Positions 14,446-22,331 are shown, counted from the stretch's first letter. The stretch: 27,377 bases of DNA from an uncultured Clostridia bacterium (GCA_944391265.1 CALXSX010000030.1:1-27377), one strand, 5' to 3'. Numbers and translations are program-made. The notes: generated by a model from the sequence alone, not told the origin.

Positions 14446-15378
14446 TTATGTGCGTTTTTCAACAGTTGTTCCAATATAATATGCCGCCAATATTTCTGTA
14501 TAGCTCTTGCCGACAGATGCGAGATGGTTTGCCCCGTACTGGCTCATTCCGACGCCGTGACCGCTGCCCTTTACGCTGAATTTAACCGTGTTTCCGTCAG
14601 ATTCAACCGTTATATTGGCAGACCTGAGCCCGAAAATATTACGAAGCTCGGTACCGCTTATGCGCACGCCGCAGACTACAGCAGATATTATTCCGCCGGC
14701 TTCGCTTCTGACTATATCGGAAATCAGCTCCTTATCCATGTCTGCCCCTGGCACGTTTTCGGATATTTTAGCCTTGTACTCGTCTACTGTGCACGTGTAC
14801 TCAGACGTGAATTTCGGCGATTTCTCCTCGCCCTCGCTCACAACGCTTTGCAGATACGGCACGTCGTTTCCCCACACGTCGGCTGCGCGTTCTGTCATTC
14901 CTGACGAGGTGGAATGAAATACAGCGCTTATCGGCTCACCGCCGTACGTAATTATTTCGCCGTCGGTGCTGTCAACCGCATTTGATATCTTGTCTCGGTA
15001 TTCGTCTGCCTTATCCGGATCTATTTGAGATACCCACTGCTCCTCAGACGTCCACGCACAGCAATGGGTCGAATCGGTGCATACTGCGGCTCCCTTATGT
15101 TCAGGCGGCGGAGTTTCCTGCCTCTTTTCCTCAAGATACGTCCTTGCGGCGACTGCCTGAGCCTTCAGCGCCTCCTGCTCAAATGATGCCGGCATCTCAG
15201 CCGCTACCACGCCCTTTAAATACTGCGAAACTTCCATTTTCTCTACCCTGTCCTCGTCGGCTATGTACACGTCAACATATTCCGTACTGCCTTCCCCGCC
15301 GCGAAACAGCACTGCCGCAAGCGGCACGATAATCAGCATACAGACTGTGTACAAAACGGCGATTACTATTTTTCTCAT
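14446..15378 (-). CDS. spoIID: Stage II sporulation protein D (peptidoglycan lytic transglycosylase)
   Basis: Membrane-anchored enzyme that, with SpoIIM and SpoIIP in known sporulators, remodels peptidoglycan during engulfment. One N-terminal membrane helix (about residues 4-25) precedes the SpoIID domain. The catalytic Glu61 lies in GVVAAEMPASFEQEALKAQAVAARTY, the best-known family block. A Cys-containing segment (VCTDSTHCCAW), HSTSSGMTERAADVWG, and the C-terminal GSGHGVGMSQYGA also match. The length of 310 is slightly below the usual 340. The ATG at 15378 has AAAGGAC upstream. The gene stands alone after a strong terminator; any mother-cell promoter would lie in the 40 bases before the ATG or overlap the palindrome, and I could not define one. 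Confidence 0.95.
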   Translation of the reverse strand: MRKIVIAVLYTVCMLIIVPLAAVLFRGGEGSTEYVDVYIADEDRVEKMEVSQYLKGVVAAEMPASFEQEALKAQAVAARTYLEEKRQETPPPEHKGAAVCTDSTHCCAWTSEEQWVSQIDPDKADEYRDKISNAVDSTDGEIITYGGEPISAVFHSTSSGMTERAADVWGNDVPYLQSVVSEGEEKSPKFTSEYTCTVDEYKAKISENVPGADMDKELISDIVRSEAGGIISAVVCGVRISGTELRNIFGLRSANITVESDGNTVKFSVKGSGHGVGMSQYGANHLASVGKSYTEILAAYYIGTTVEKRT

Positions 15379-15419
15379 AACGTCTGCGTCCTTTCTTCCC
15401 GAATATTACATTTATATAA

Positions 15420-15461
15420 GAAAAACAAAGGACTTATGCAGAAAATTTTCTGCATAAGTCC
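15420..15461 (-). terminator. Perfect 32-base palindrome acting as terminator of the DUF421-DUF4363 operon
   Basis: Positions 15430-15461 read identically on both strands (16-base arms beginning GGACTTATGC). Leftward it is followed by TTTGTTTTTC. It ends the upstream leftward operon and stands only about 50 bases before spoIID. A second inverted repeat TGTAAAT (15484-15490) with ATTTACA (15496-15502) lies between it and the DUF4363 stop codon. Confidence 0.75.
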
Positions 15462-15544
15462 AACGTATTAAGGGAAGGTATATTGTAAATATAAAATTTA
15501 CAGTATTATTATAGGCATAAGCGCTTTGTTTTATTCAGCCTTTT

Positions 15545-15925
15545 TCAGAGAATATTTTCCACTTTAATCTTGTAATTGCTCGGCATATGCTGTATCATCA
15601 CGTCAAGCGAGGCGCATTTTGATGCGGCATCCGCCGCGTTTTCCGCCGCGGCGTACTCCTTAAGCTCGGCGCACGCAAGCTCTATTTTCAAAAGCTCCTC
15701 GTGGTTCCCCGTCGCGGCAAGCAGGACTTTGTTCTTGTTAAGGCAATCTTCGAACCCTTTCGCGGCGTCAAGCGCGCCGGCAAAATCACCTGCGGCAACA
15801 AACTCCGTTATTTTTCCGTTTTGTTCGGCAAGCTCACGCGCTACACCGTCAAGGTGATTGGTGTACATAAGGCTTCCGCTGACAATCACCACGCTGATGA
15901 CAAGCGCCACCAAAAAGCTCTTCAT
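15545..15925 (-). CDS. DUF4363 family membrane-anchored protein
   Basis: A 126-residue protein with one N-terminal membrane helix or uncleaved signal (about residues 4-22) and an all-helical extracellular part (about 25-126) that looks like the DUF4363 family. Its function is unknown. The ATG overlaps the DUF421 stop codon by four bases (ATGA), so the two are translationally coupled. The DUF421-DUF4363 pair recurs in spore-forming Clostridia, which hints at a joint role at the membrane, possibly in sporulation. Confidence 0.82.
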   Translation of the reverse strand: MKSFLVALVISVVIVSGSLMYTNHLDGVARELAEQNGKITEFVAAGDFAGALDAAKGFEDCLNKNKVLLAATGNHEELLKIELACAELKEYAAAENAADAASKCASLDVMIQHMPSNYKIKVENIL

Positions 15926-16599
15926 TTTTTCTCTCTTTCCTCCTTGTCCTTTTTGCCGCGCTCTGCAAATGACCGCTTCGGCTGCACAAACGCGTTGCCG
16001 TCCGAGTCTATTGACGCTATGAACACGTCCCGGACACTGGCTACACCAAGAGATTTTATTATTTGGTCAACCTTCTCAGCAGTAAGCTCAGCCCTCTTTA
16101 TCTCGCCGGTATTGTATGAGCCGTCAGACGCTACTATAAACGGCAGTCCGCTTTTATCCTTTTTCTGTACAACGCTGAGCTTTCCGTTTGTCTCCAAAAC
16201 CGCGGCCTCCACATCGGCTATATTTCCGCACCCGTTAAGACGCAGCTCCTCCATAAGGTCGCTTATATTAAACCTCAGGCGTGACAGCTCCTTTTCGTTT
16301 ACCGCGCCCTTGTATATAACGACGCTCGGCTCACCGGACAACAGCTTCCGGAACGATTTCGACTTCAGGCTCGCAAACGACATGAACACCTCGGCTACTA
16401 TGAGCGTCAGCACCGGCAATATTCCGTTTAAAAGCGGTATATCTATCGCCTGCATAGGTACGGAGGCAAGGTCGGATATCATTATCGCAACGACAAGCTC
16501 AGACGGCTGGAGCTCACCAATCTGACGCTTTCCCATAACCCGGAGCGATATTATGACCATCAGGTACAGTATCAGAGTCCTGATAACGATTATTAGCAT
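15922..16599 (-). CDS. DUF421 (YetF-like) membrane protein
   Basis: A 225-residue protein with hydrophobic helices at about residues 2-20, 33-50 and 57-77, including the family block GKRQIGELQPSELVVAIMIS. A cytoplasmic domain follows, with FRKLLSGEPSVVIYKG and NISDLMEELRLNGCGNIADVEAAVLETNGKLSV, which are the DUF421 signatures. YetF-like proteins have been linked to spore membranes in Bacillus, but the biochemical role is not settled. The start at 16599 follows GGAGGTG. The C terminus is Lys/Glu-rich. Confidence 0.88.
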   Translation of the reverse strand: MLIIVIRTLILYLMVIISLRVMGKRQIGELQPSELVVAIMISDLASVPMQAIDIPLLNGILPVLTLIVAEVFMSFASLKSKSFRKLLSGEPSVVIYKGAVNEKELSRLRFNISDLMEELRLNGCGNIADVEAAVLETNGKLSVVQKKDKSGLPFIVASDGSYNTGEIKRAELTAEKVDQIIKSLGVASVRDVFIASIDSDGNAFVQPKRSFAERGKKDKEEREKK

Positions 16600-16652
16600 T
16601 TCGCGTCCACCTCCGTCATTTCAAGAGGTAGTATTCACAAAATGCGCTTTTT

Positions 16653-17582
16653 TTATTCTCTGAGCTGTGATATTTCGTCTTTTATAATTTCCAGCTGCCT
16701 TTTTATTTCAGAAAGCTCGCTGTAAAAAAGGCTTTCGCGCACCGCGTCACCTACCGAAGGCTGTCTGCCGGATGTGAGCGGGCTGCCGCCGAAGCCGTAG
16801 CACGAGTACGTTCCGCCGCGCGAAGCAATTGTTATGAGCGAGTATGGACGCTCCCTGCCGATATACCGCATGGGAGCCGACCAGATTGCGCCGTTGAGCG
16901 ATGTCATGTAGCGGACAAAATCTCCCGACCGCCATTGCAGATAGAATTTGCCGCCTGCGTGAAATATTACAGGCTGCTCGCAATAATTATCGGATGTTAC
17001 GGCAGTGCCGTTTACTATTATGTTTTTGTCATGAACATAAACGATATATTTTTTAGAGCGCAGCTCCGCACTGTACGGATACCTGCCCCCTTCGCACAGC
17101 CGCTCAAACGCGCCCACGCCGCCGGAGAGCACACTTCTGCACCCTAGCGTGCCGCCGGTTGAATAGAACACCTTTCCGCCCCCGGCAAAGTATTCGGGCG
17201 CGCTCAGCCTGTCAACGGCGAACGGCTTTTCCGCTCCGCCCAAACCGCAGTAAAACAGAAGCGTTTCATTTCCATAGTCCGTTTTATAAAGCATACTGTA
17301 TCCGCCTCCGCTTTTCACAATTGAAAAGCCGTACGGGCGCACGCCTTCTCTTCCCGGTATAAGCGTTGCCGGCGGCTTGCCCGCGCTTGAGCATATAATA
17401 TTGTTTTTATCGTCTGCGCATATTATGTGCACGCTGTCATCGGCATAAAGTCCGAATCCGTCCGCACCCTTTTCAACTACAAGCTCAGGCTCCGTTTTGG
17501 AAAACATATTTTTCCGGCAAATGCCCCTTTTTTTATCGTGAAAGTATTCCGCCCTGAAATCAGGCAGTATGTAATAACTCAT
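16653..17582 (-). CDS. Unrecognised protein, possible beta-propeller with C-terminal coiled coil
   Basis: A 309-residue protein with no signal peptide or membrane helix. Repeated short strand patterns (for example HIICADDKNNIICSS, PYGFSIVKSGGGYSMLYKT, PVIFHAGGKFYLQWRSGD) suggest a beta-propeller-like fold of the kind seen in sialidase-type repeats. The last 28 residues form an amphipathic helix (LSEIKRQLEIIKDEISQL), probably a coiled coil. I chose ATG 17582 because GGAGGGG stands directly before it; the longer frame to 17654 has a hydrophobic start but no binding site. It lies 53 bases before DUF421 and may be co-transcribed. No function is assigned. Confidence 0.7.
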   Translation of the reverse strand: MSYYILPDFRAEYFHDKKRGICRKNMFSKTEPELVVEKGADGFGLYADDSVHIICADDKNNIICSSAGKPPATLIPGREGVRPYGFSIVKSGGGYSMLYKTDYGNETLLFYCGLGGAEKPFAVDRLSAPEYFAGGGKVFYSTGGTLGCRSVLSGGVGAFERLCEGGRYPYSAELRSKKYIVYVHDKNIIVNGTAVTSDNYCEQPVIFHAGGKFYLQWRSGDFVRYMTSLNGAIWSAPMRYIGRERPYSLITIASRGGTYSCYGFGGSPLTSGRQPSVGDAVRESLFYSELSEIKRQLEIIKDEISQLRE

Positions 17583-17667
17583 GCAATCCCCTCCGGCAGT
17601 CATTTTATTTTTGTACATATATATGATATGAAAAAATGTGAAATATAGAAGCATATAATAAAAAAAG

Positions 17668-17801
17668 GATGTAAAAAAACAGAGTTTTTTACATCACTTA
17701 ATAACTATGCTAAGGCTTTTTGAAAAAAAGCCCCTGCCTGACGGCGTACGAGTGTACGCCGAACGGTTAGTTTTGTTCTTAGCGTAAGCGGTCTGCGCTA
17801 A
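17668..17801. repeat. Cluster of four inverted repeats
   Basis: Four hairpins sit in 134 bases: GATGTAAAAAA (17668-17678) with its complement (17685-17695); GGCTTTTT (17714-17721) with AAAAAGCC (17725-17732); GGCGTAC (17743-17749) with GTACGCC (17754-17760); TTAGCG (17779-17784) with CGCTAA (17796-17801). The second and first could serve as terminators for the HAD gene. The region is otherwise gene-free. Confidence 0.55.
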
Positions 17802-17806
17802 AATCA

Positions 17807-18451
17807 TCATTCCACAAGTAATTGAGACCATGTAACTATATACCTATCACTTATTTTAATTATTTCGTCACGGTCGCGCTCGCTTGAGCTGTCGTAGACG
17901 CCGACGGTGTAAAACCCGGCAGCCTTTGCCGTTTTTACAGCGTGAAGCGCGTCTTCGAAAACGGCGGTTTCGCTCTTTTTTGTATTAATAAGACGCGCCG
18001 CTTCCTCATATATGCGCGGATTCGTTTTGCCCTCGGATATGTCATCGCTCGTGAGCACAGCGTCGAACAGGTCGTAAATTCCGTTCTTTTCAAGCACCGC
18101 CCGCACAAGCCGCCCTGCGTTTGCTGTGGCAACCGCCGTTTTTACTCCGCGGCTTCTGAGGAGCCTGATATACTCGGCGGCGTGCGGCTTAAGCTTCGCC
18201 TTGCTTAGGTACATGCCTGACGCAAACTCGGTTATTTCCGAATACACCTCATTTTCCGTTTTGGCGATATTGAATTTTTTTATAAAGTAGCGCACGCTTT
18301 CATATATGTTCATTTCCCTGAGCTCATCGCTGACGCTGCCGCCTGTTTCGACGCCGACTGACTGCAGGTATTCATCCGCAAGGCTGCCCCAAATCGCCAT
18401 GGAGTCAACAATTGTGCCGTCCATATCGAATATCGCGCCTTTTATTTCCAT
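17807..18451 (-). CDS. HAD superfamily phosphatase (beta-phosphoglucomutase-like)
   Basis: A 214-residue cytoplasmic phosphatase or phosphomutase. Motif I is FDMDGTIVDS (residues 8-17), with the two catalytic aspartates. A helical cap follows. Motif II is VATANA, motif III the Lys in EGKTNPRIYEEA, and motif IV VFEDALHAVKTAKAAG. The substrate cannot be read from the sequence. It starts seven bases after the TrmK-ThiE stop codon, and its GAGGTGA binding site overlaps that stop codon. This coupling suggests it could act on a thiamine-pathway phosphate ester, but that is inference only. Confidence 0.87.
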   Translation of the reverse strand: MEIKGAIFDMDGTIVDSMAIWGSLADEYLQSVGVETGGSVSDELREMNIYESVRYFIKKFNIAKTENEVYSEITEFASGMYLSKAKLKPHAAEYIRLLRSRGVKTAVATANAGRLVRAVLEKNGIYDLFDAVLTSDDISEGKTNPRIYEEAARLINTKKSETAVFEDALHAVKTAKAAGFYTVGVYDSSSERDRDEIIKISDRYIVTWSQLLVE

Positions 18452-18458
18452 TAAGCAA

Positions 18459-19751
18459 TCACCTCAGCATATTGTCAAGCGTTCCCTTTATTGAGCGTGC
18501 GGCAGCTTCGATATCCGCCTGACCGAATATCCCGGACACGACTGCCGCCCCCGATATGGGTATTCCAGAAAGCAAAGCCGCATTTTCCGCGTTAATTCCG
18601 CCAATGGCAAACACCGGTATATCAACGCTTTCACATATCATGCGCAGAGTGTTAAAGCTCATTTTCACGGCGTCCGCTCTAGTTGACGTGCCTAACACGG
18701 CGCCTGAACCGAGATAATCCGCGCCGGCTTTTTCGGCGGCTTTTGCCTGCTCGGGCGTACGCGCGGTAACGCCGATTATCTTGTCCGCACCGAGAATTTT
18801 CCGCGCCTCCTCCGGTGAGCCGTCTCCCTGTCCGAGATGAACTCCGTCTGCGCCGCTTATTTTCGCCGCCTGAACGCTGTCGTTTACTATTAAAAGCGCT
18901 CCATACCTGCGGCAAACAGGCTTCAGCAACGCCGCCTCTTTGGCAAGCTCTTCGGCGCTGAGCGATTTATCGCGAAGCTGAACTGCCGACGCGCCGCCCT
19001 TAAGAGCCGCTTCGACCGCAGCCTCAAGCTCTTTGCCTCTTGTTTTTCCGTCCGTAACCGCGTACAAAACGGGCTTTTCAACATTTATTTTATACTTCAT
19101 TTCCGCCGTCTCCGCCATCTTTTTATAATACTCTGCAAGCGAATCGTTTCCGTTTTTCTCCGACATATCGTTTCCGCGTGATATGCGCGTAAACTCGCGC
19201 ATTTTCTTTGCGTACAAATCCTTAAAATATTTACAGTTTCTGAGAAACGCCGGAAGATGGTAATCAATCTCGCTTTCATACCTCGCGGCAGGTCCGCCGC
19301 CGCAGACTATCAGATTATACACCTTGAACCCCTCAAGCGCCAAATCCTCAGAAATTATATTGTAGCCGTGCGAAACAAGAAATTTCCTCATCTCGTACTG
19401 CGCGTTCATAGGCTGAAGTATCAGCCTTGATGATTTAGCCTTTTCCTCGTCTGCTTCAAGTATGGAACAAATCATCTTTCCGCCCATGCCGGCTATTATT
19501 ATCTCGCCGAATTCACCGGCGCCGATAACCGAAAGCCCCGCTCCTACCCTGACGTCAATGTCAAGCCCGTATCTATTTATATGATTTCTTGCCGTCTGTG
19601 CCGGCCCTTTGCGTATATCTGTCGCGGCGGCGCGCCTGCACCTGCCCGACCTGACAAGCTCAATGGGCACATATGCATGGTCTGTGCCAATATCTGCTAT
19701 ACTGTCCGTCACTACGTTGTCTATAATCATTTTAAGTCTCGGAGTTATCAT
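18459..19751 (-). CDS. Fusion of tRNA (adenine22-N1)-methyltransferase TrmK and thiamine-phosphate synthase ThiE
   Basis: A 430-residue protein with two complete domains in one frame. Residues 1-190 are TrmK: ADIGTDHAYVPIELV (S-adenosylmethionine site), IIIAGMGGKMI, LQPMNAQYEMRKFLVSHGYNI; residues about 190-215 are its helical tail. Residues 218-430 are ThiE: YAVTDGK, AVQLRDKS, IVNDSVQAAKISGADGVHLGQGD, IIGVTA, GADYLGSGAVLGTSTRADA and FAIGGI. TrmK methylates tRNA; ThiE joins the thiazole and pyrimidine halves of thiamine. I know of no standard pairing of the two. The Met at residue 218 (position 19100) has GGAG nine bases upstream, so ThiE may also be made separately. I chose ATG 19751 for its GGTGA site. 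No TPP riboswitch is visible upstream. Confidence 0.88.
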   Translation of the reverse strand: MITPRLKMIIDNVVTDSIADIGTDHAYVPIELVRSGRCRRAAATDIRKGPAQTARNHINRYGLDIDVRVGAGLSVIGAGEFGEIIIAGMGGKMICSILEADEEKAKSSRLILQPMNAQYEMRKFLVSHGYNIISEDLALEGFKVYNLIVCGGGPAARYESEIDYHLPAFLRNCKYFKDLYAKKMREFTRISRGNDMSEKNGNDSLAEYYKKMAETAEMKYKINVEKPVLYAVTDGKTRGKELEAAVEAALKGGASAVQLRDKSLSAEELAKEAALLKPVCRRYGALLIVNDSVQAAKISGADGVHLGQGDGSPEEARKILGADKIIGVTARTPEQAKAAEKAGADYLGSGAVLGTSTRADAVKMSFNTLRMICESVDIPVFAIGGINAENAALLSGIPISGAAVVSGIFGQADIEAAARSIKGTLDNMLR

Positions 19752-19764
19752 GAGTTTCACCGTT

Positions 19765-19793
19765 AATTTACATAATTTTAGAAATACAGTCAA
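19765..19793 (-). promoter_or_regulatory. Promoter of the trmK-thiE/HAD operon
   Basis: Leftward, TTGACT (19788-19793), 17 bases, TAAATT (19765-19770). The predicted start near 19758 leaves only about seven bases before the ATG at 19751, or would coincide with an in-frame GTG at 19760. The transcript would be nearly leaderless. Confidence 0.5.
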
Positions 19794-19844
19794 ATTGTGT
19801 TTGATGTGAACAACCCGTATTTTTAAAAACACGCTTAAAATCAC

Positions 19845-20045
19845 GGTTTTTCACGTTATCAACAAGTTATCCACGGTTTTTGTCTTTTTACACCATATAA
19901 TTATATGTAAACTAAAAGTTATCCACGATTTTTAGCGTTTTCAAATATGGTAAAGCTTGCAAACTGTGGATAACTTTATGGATAGTGTGAACACTTTCGC
20001 TTAAAACCGCCGTTTTAAGCTGTTTTTACTGTGGATAATTTTTAA
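19845..20045. other. Candidate replication origin: DnaA-box cluster
   Basis: The 352-base gene-free gap 19752-20103 is AT-rich and contains two perfect TTATCCACA boxes on the minus strand (19965-19973, 20030-20038) and three boxes with one mismatch on the plus strand: TTATCAACA 19856-19864, TTATCCACG 19867-19875 and 19919-19927. A weaker one lies at 19977-19985. Between them are a palindrome CATATAATTATATG (19894-19907) and a hairpin GCTTAAAAC/GTTTTAAGC (19999-20020). The first two boxes are 11 bases apart, on one helix face. This is what a bacterial origin or a DnaA titration site looks like. parAB and parS lie within 4.3 kb. dnaA and dnaN are not in the window. Confidence 0.65.
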
Positions 20046-20103
20046 ACATCGTGTTGATATTTCTACAAAATTCGACAAATGATTTACATAATTTAGATGA
20101 TTG

Positions 20104-21372
20104 TCAGCCTATCCTGTCAGTACCCATATACTGTCTGAGGACCTCGGGAACTGTCACGCTTCCGTCTGCATTCTGATAATTTTCAAGGATTGCCGCAACT
20201 GTTCTTCCTACTGCCAGACCTGAGCCGTTAAGCGTATGGACAAATTTCGCCTTATCCTTCGGGTCGTCCTTGTACCTTATGTTGGCACGTCTTGCCTGAT
20301 AGTCCTCAAAGTTTGAGCATGACGAAATTTCAACATATCTGCCGTATGAAGGCATCCATACTTCAATATCATACGTTTTTGCCGACGAAAATCCGAGGTC
20401 ACCGCTTGACAGGCATACTACCCTGTATGGTATATTAAGCCCCTGCAAAAGCTTTTCGGCGTCATCGGTGAGCTTTTCAAGCTCTTCGTAGCTGTTTTCC
20501 GGCTTTACAAACTTAACAAGCTCAACCTTGTTGAACTGATGCTGACGTATAAGGCCTCTCGTGTCGCGGCCTGCCGAACCGGCTTCCGCCCTGAAGCATG
20601 CTGAATATGCGCAGTACTTGATAGGGAGCTTTGTACCGTCGAGTATCTCGTCCCTGTGAAGATTCGTAACCGGCACCTCAGCCGTAGGGATAAGGAAATA
20701 TCCGTTATTAACTACCTTGAATGCGTCCTCCTCAAACTTGGGGAGCTGGCCTGTCCCGGTCATTGAATCCCTGTTTACCATGTACGGCGGGAAAATCTCC
20801 GTATAACCGTTTTGCTCCGTATGCGTGTTCAGAAAATACTGGATAACGTTGCGCTCAAGTCTTGCGCCGAGTCCTTTGTATACAGTAAACCTTGCTCCGC
20901 TTATCTTCGCCGCGCGCTCAAAGTCGAGAATATTAAGCGCCGTTCCAATGTCCCAATGCGCCTTAAATTCAAAATCAAACTCCCTCGGCGTTCCGTTGCG
21001 TCTTATCTCAACATTTTCGCTGTCGTCAGCACCTACAGGTACAGACTCGTTGGGAATGTTCGGAATCCTGAGCATGAAATCACGGAGCTGCTCGTCTATT
21101 TTTCTGAGCTCATCGTCAAGCTTTTTTATCTCTCCGCTCAGCTCTTTCATCTCCGCAAAAACAGCAGCTGTGTCCTCGCCCGCCTTCTTCATTGCGGGGA
21201 TTTTCTTCGTTATGACATTCTGGGCAGCCTTTTTCTGCTCAGCCTCAGCAAGAAGATCCCTTCTTTTTGCGTCAAGCTCAATAGCCGGGGTGATGTCAAG
21301 GTCATTGTTCCTTTTTTTAAGAGCCTCTCTTATTTTGTCCGGCTCCGTTCTTAAAATTTTGATGTCCAGCAT
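20104..21372 (-). CDS. serS: Seryl-tRNA synthetase
   Basis: Cytoplasmic class II synthetase that charges tRNA-Ser. Residues about 27-105 form the long antiparallel coiled-coil arm that grips the tRNA variable arm. The catalytic core has motif 2 (FRAEAGSAGRDTRGLIRQHQF) and motif 3 (GLAVGRTVAAILENYQ). The length of 422 is normal. The ATG at 21372 follows AAGGGAAAG. It is the last gene of a leftward group after DUF4446 and the coiled-coil protein, an order common near clostridial origins. I see no T-box leader, consistent with transcription from upstream. Confidence 0.97.
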   Translation of the reverse strand: MLDIKILRTEPDKIREALKKRNNDLDITPAIELDAKRRDLLAEAEQKKAAQNVITKKIPAMKKAGEDTAAVFAEMKELSGEIKKLDDELRKIDEQLRDFMLRIPNIPNESVPVGADDSENVEIRRNGTPREFDFEFKAHWDIGTALNILDFERAAKISGARFTVYKGLGARLERNVIQYFLNTHTEQNGYTEIFPPYMVNRDSMTGTGQLPKFEEDAFKVVNNGYFLIPTAEVPVTNLHRDEILDGTKLPIKYCAYSACFRAEAGSAGRDTRGLIRQHQFNKVELVKFVKPENSYEELEKLTDDAEKLLQGLNIPYRVVCLSSGDLGFSSAKTYDIEVWMPSYGRYVEISSCSNFEDYQARRANIRYKDDPKDKAKFVHTLNGSGLAVGRTVAAILENYQNADGSVTVPEVLRQYMGTDRIG

Positions 21373-21391
21373 TTTTATCTTTCCCTTCTGT

Positions 21392-21832
21392 TTAATTATT
21401 AGCCGATATTATCGCCTGATATATATTCGTGCCGTCTTCTTCAAGAACCGACGGATCGATGTCAGAAACCATTATTTTCGCTTCGTCGTATTTTTCCTGC
21501 TGATACAAAACGTATGCGGAAAGCAGCTTTTTATAAGAATATGACTGGCTCGTCAGCGTCTGAATCTGCTCATCTTTCAGTTTTATGTCTATTTCTGCCT
21601 GCTCTATAGTCTCCTGCATACTCGTCACCTGCTCTGTAAGATGAAGATTTTCCTCACTTAAAACCGACGCACGCTCCGTTATTGACTGAGCCTTCTGCTT
21701 TGTTTCTTCTGTGCTTTCAAGATGAGTCTGTCCGAAAAATGATATTATTATCATTACCAGCGCAACAAGAAATATCAGCGCCGTATACAAAAACAGCGAT
21801 TTATTCGTTTGCTTGTCATTATTTTCTGCCAA
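21392..21832 (-). CDS. Membrane-anchored coiled-coil protein of unknown function
   Basis: A 146-residue protein with a short cytoplasmic N terminus (MAENNDKQTNK), a membrane helix at about residues 13-34 and a long coiled coil (about 38-105, rich in E, Q, L). A short helical tail (SYKKLLSAYVLYQQEKYDEAKIMV) resembles a single tetratricopeptide-type hairpin. It starts at TTG 21832, nine bases after GGGAG; no early ATG fits. It lies between DUF4446 and serS, 19 bases from each. The topology recalls small divisome or septum-associated proteins, but I see no specific match. Confidence 0.75.
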   Translation of the reverse strand: MAENNDKQTNKSLFLYTALIFLVALVMIIISFFGQTHLESTEETKQKAQSITERASVLSEENLHLTEQVTSMQETIEQAEIDIKLKDEQIQTLTSQSYSYKKLLSAYVLYQQEKYDEAKIMVSDIDPSVLEEDGTNIYQAIISANN

Positions 21833-21850
21833 TTAAAACAGCTCCCTTCC

Positions 21851-22282
21851 TCAATTTTGCATTGCTTTGTCAAGCGCTGAACGCTCCTCAGCAAGAAGCG
21901 GCGTTTCACATTCGCCCGACTTTATTTCCCTTAAATATGTACTGCATGACTCCCTGCCGTATAAAGATGTAATTATTACGCCGTCCGAGTCATCATTTAA
22001 AAAAGCAACCGAAAAGCTGTAATGGCCCGTAAGGCCGGCAAATGCGTCAAACCGAACAACGCCTATCCTGTTTATACCGCCGCCGGCAACTCCGGCGGGA
22101 GCTGACGGAAGCTTTTTAAGTTTTTCCTCAAGCTCTGAAATTTTTTCCGCAGCATCAAGCTCTGCTTTGTCGCGGTGTCTGCCCGCCTTAGAAAGCGCGA
22201 CCATGCAAAGTATGAAGCACAGTATTAAAAGCAGCGCCATGACAGCTAAAATCGGGAATATCAACGTGATTAAATTATCCAT
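21851..22282 (-). CDS. DUF4446 family membrane protein
   Basis: A 143-residue protein with an N-terminal membrane helix (about residues 8-30), a short coiled coil (DAAEKISELEEKLKKL), then the DUF4446 block: INRIGVVRFDAFAGLTGHYSFSVAFLNDDSDGVIITSLYGRESCSTYLREIKSGECE. Function unknown. The family sits next to parB and serS in many Clostridia, as here. The ATG at 22282 follows GAAAGG, and a strong promoter precedes it at 22303-22331. Confidence 0.9.
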   Translation of the reverse strand: MDNLITLIFPILAVMALLLILCFILCMVALSKAGRHRDKAELDAAEKISELEEKLKKLPSAPAGVAGGGINRIGVVRFDAFAGLTGHYSFSVAFLNDDSDGVIITSLYGRESCSTYLREIKSGECETPLLAEERSALDKAMQN

Positions 22283-22302
22283 TTTTTAACCTTTCTCTTC
22301 CT

Positions 22303-22331
22303 ATTATATAAGCGCATTTAAATTGGTGCAA
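22303..22331 (-). promoter_or_regulatory. Sigma-A promoter of the DUF4446-serS group
   Basis: Leftward, TTGCAC (22326-22331), 17 bases, TATAAT (22303-22308), with a start near 22296. It makes DUF4446, the coiled-coil protein and serS at least partly independent of parAB. The -35 box overlaps one arm of the hairpin at 22325-22363. Confidence 0.7.

Noticed and set aside
21373..21391. A T-box leader for serS
   Set aside because: Only 19 bases separate serS from the upstream gene, too short for a T-box; the operon promoter is at 22303-22331 and shows no T-box sequence.
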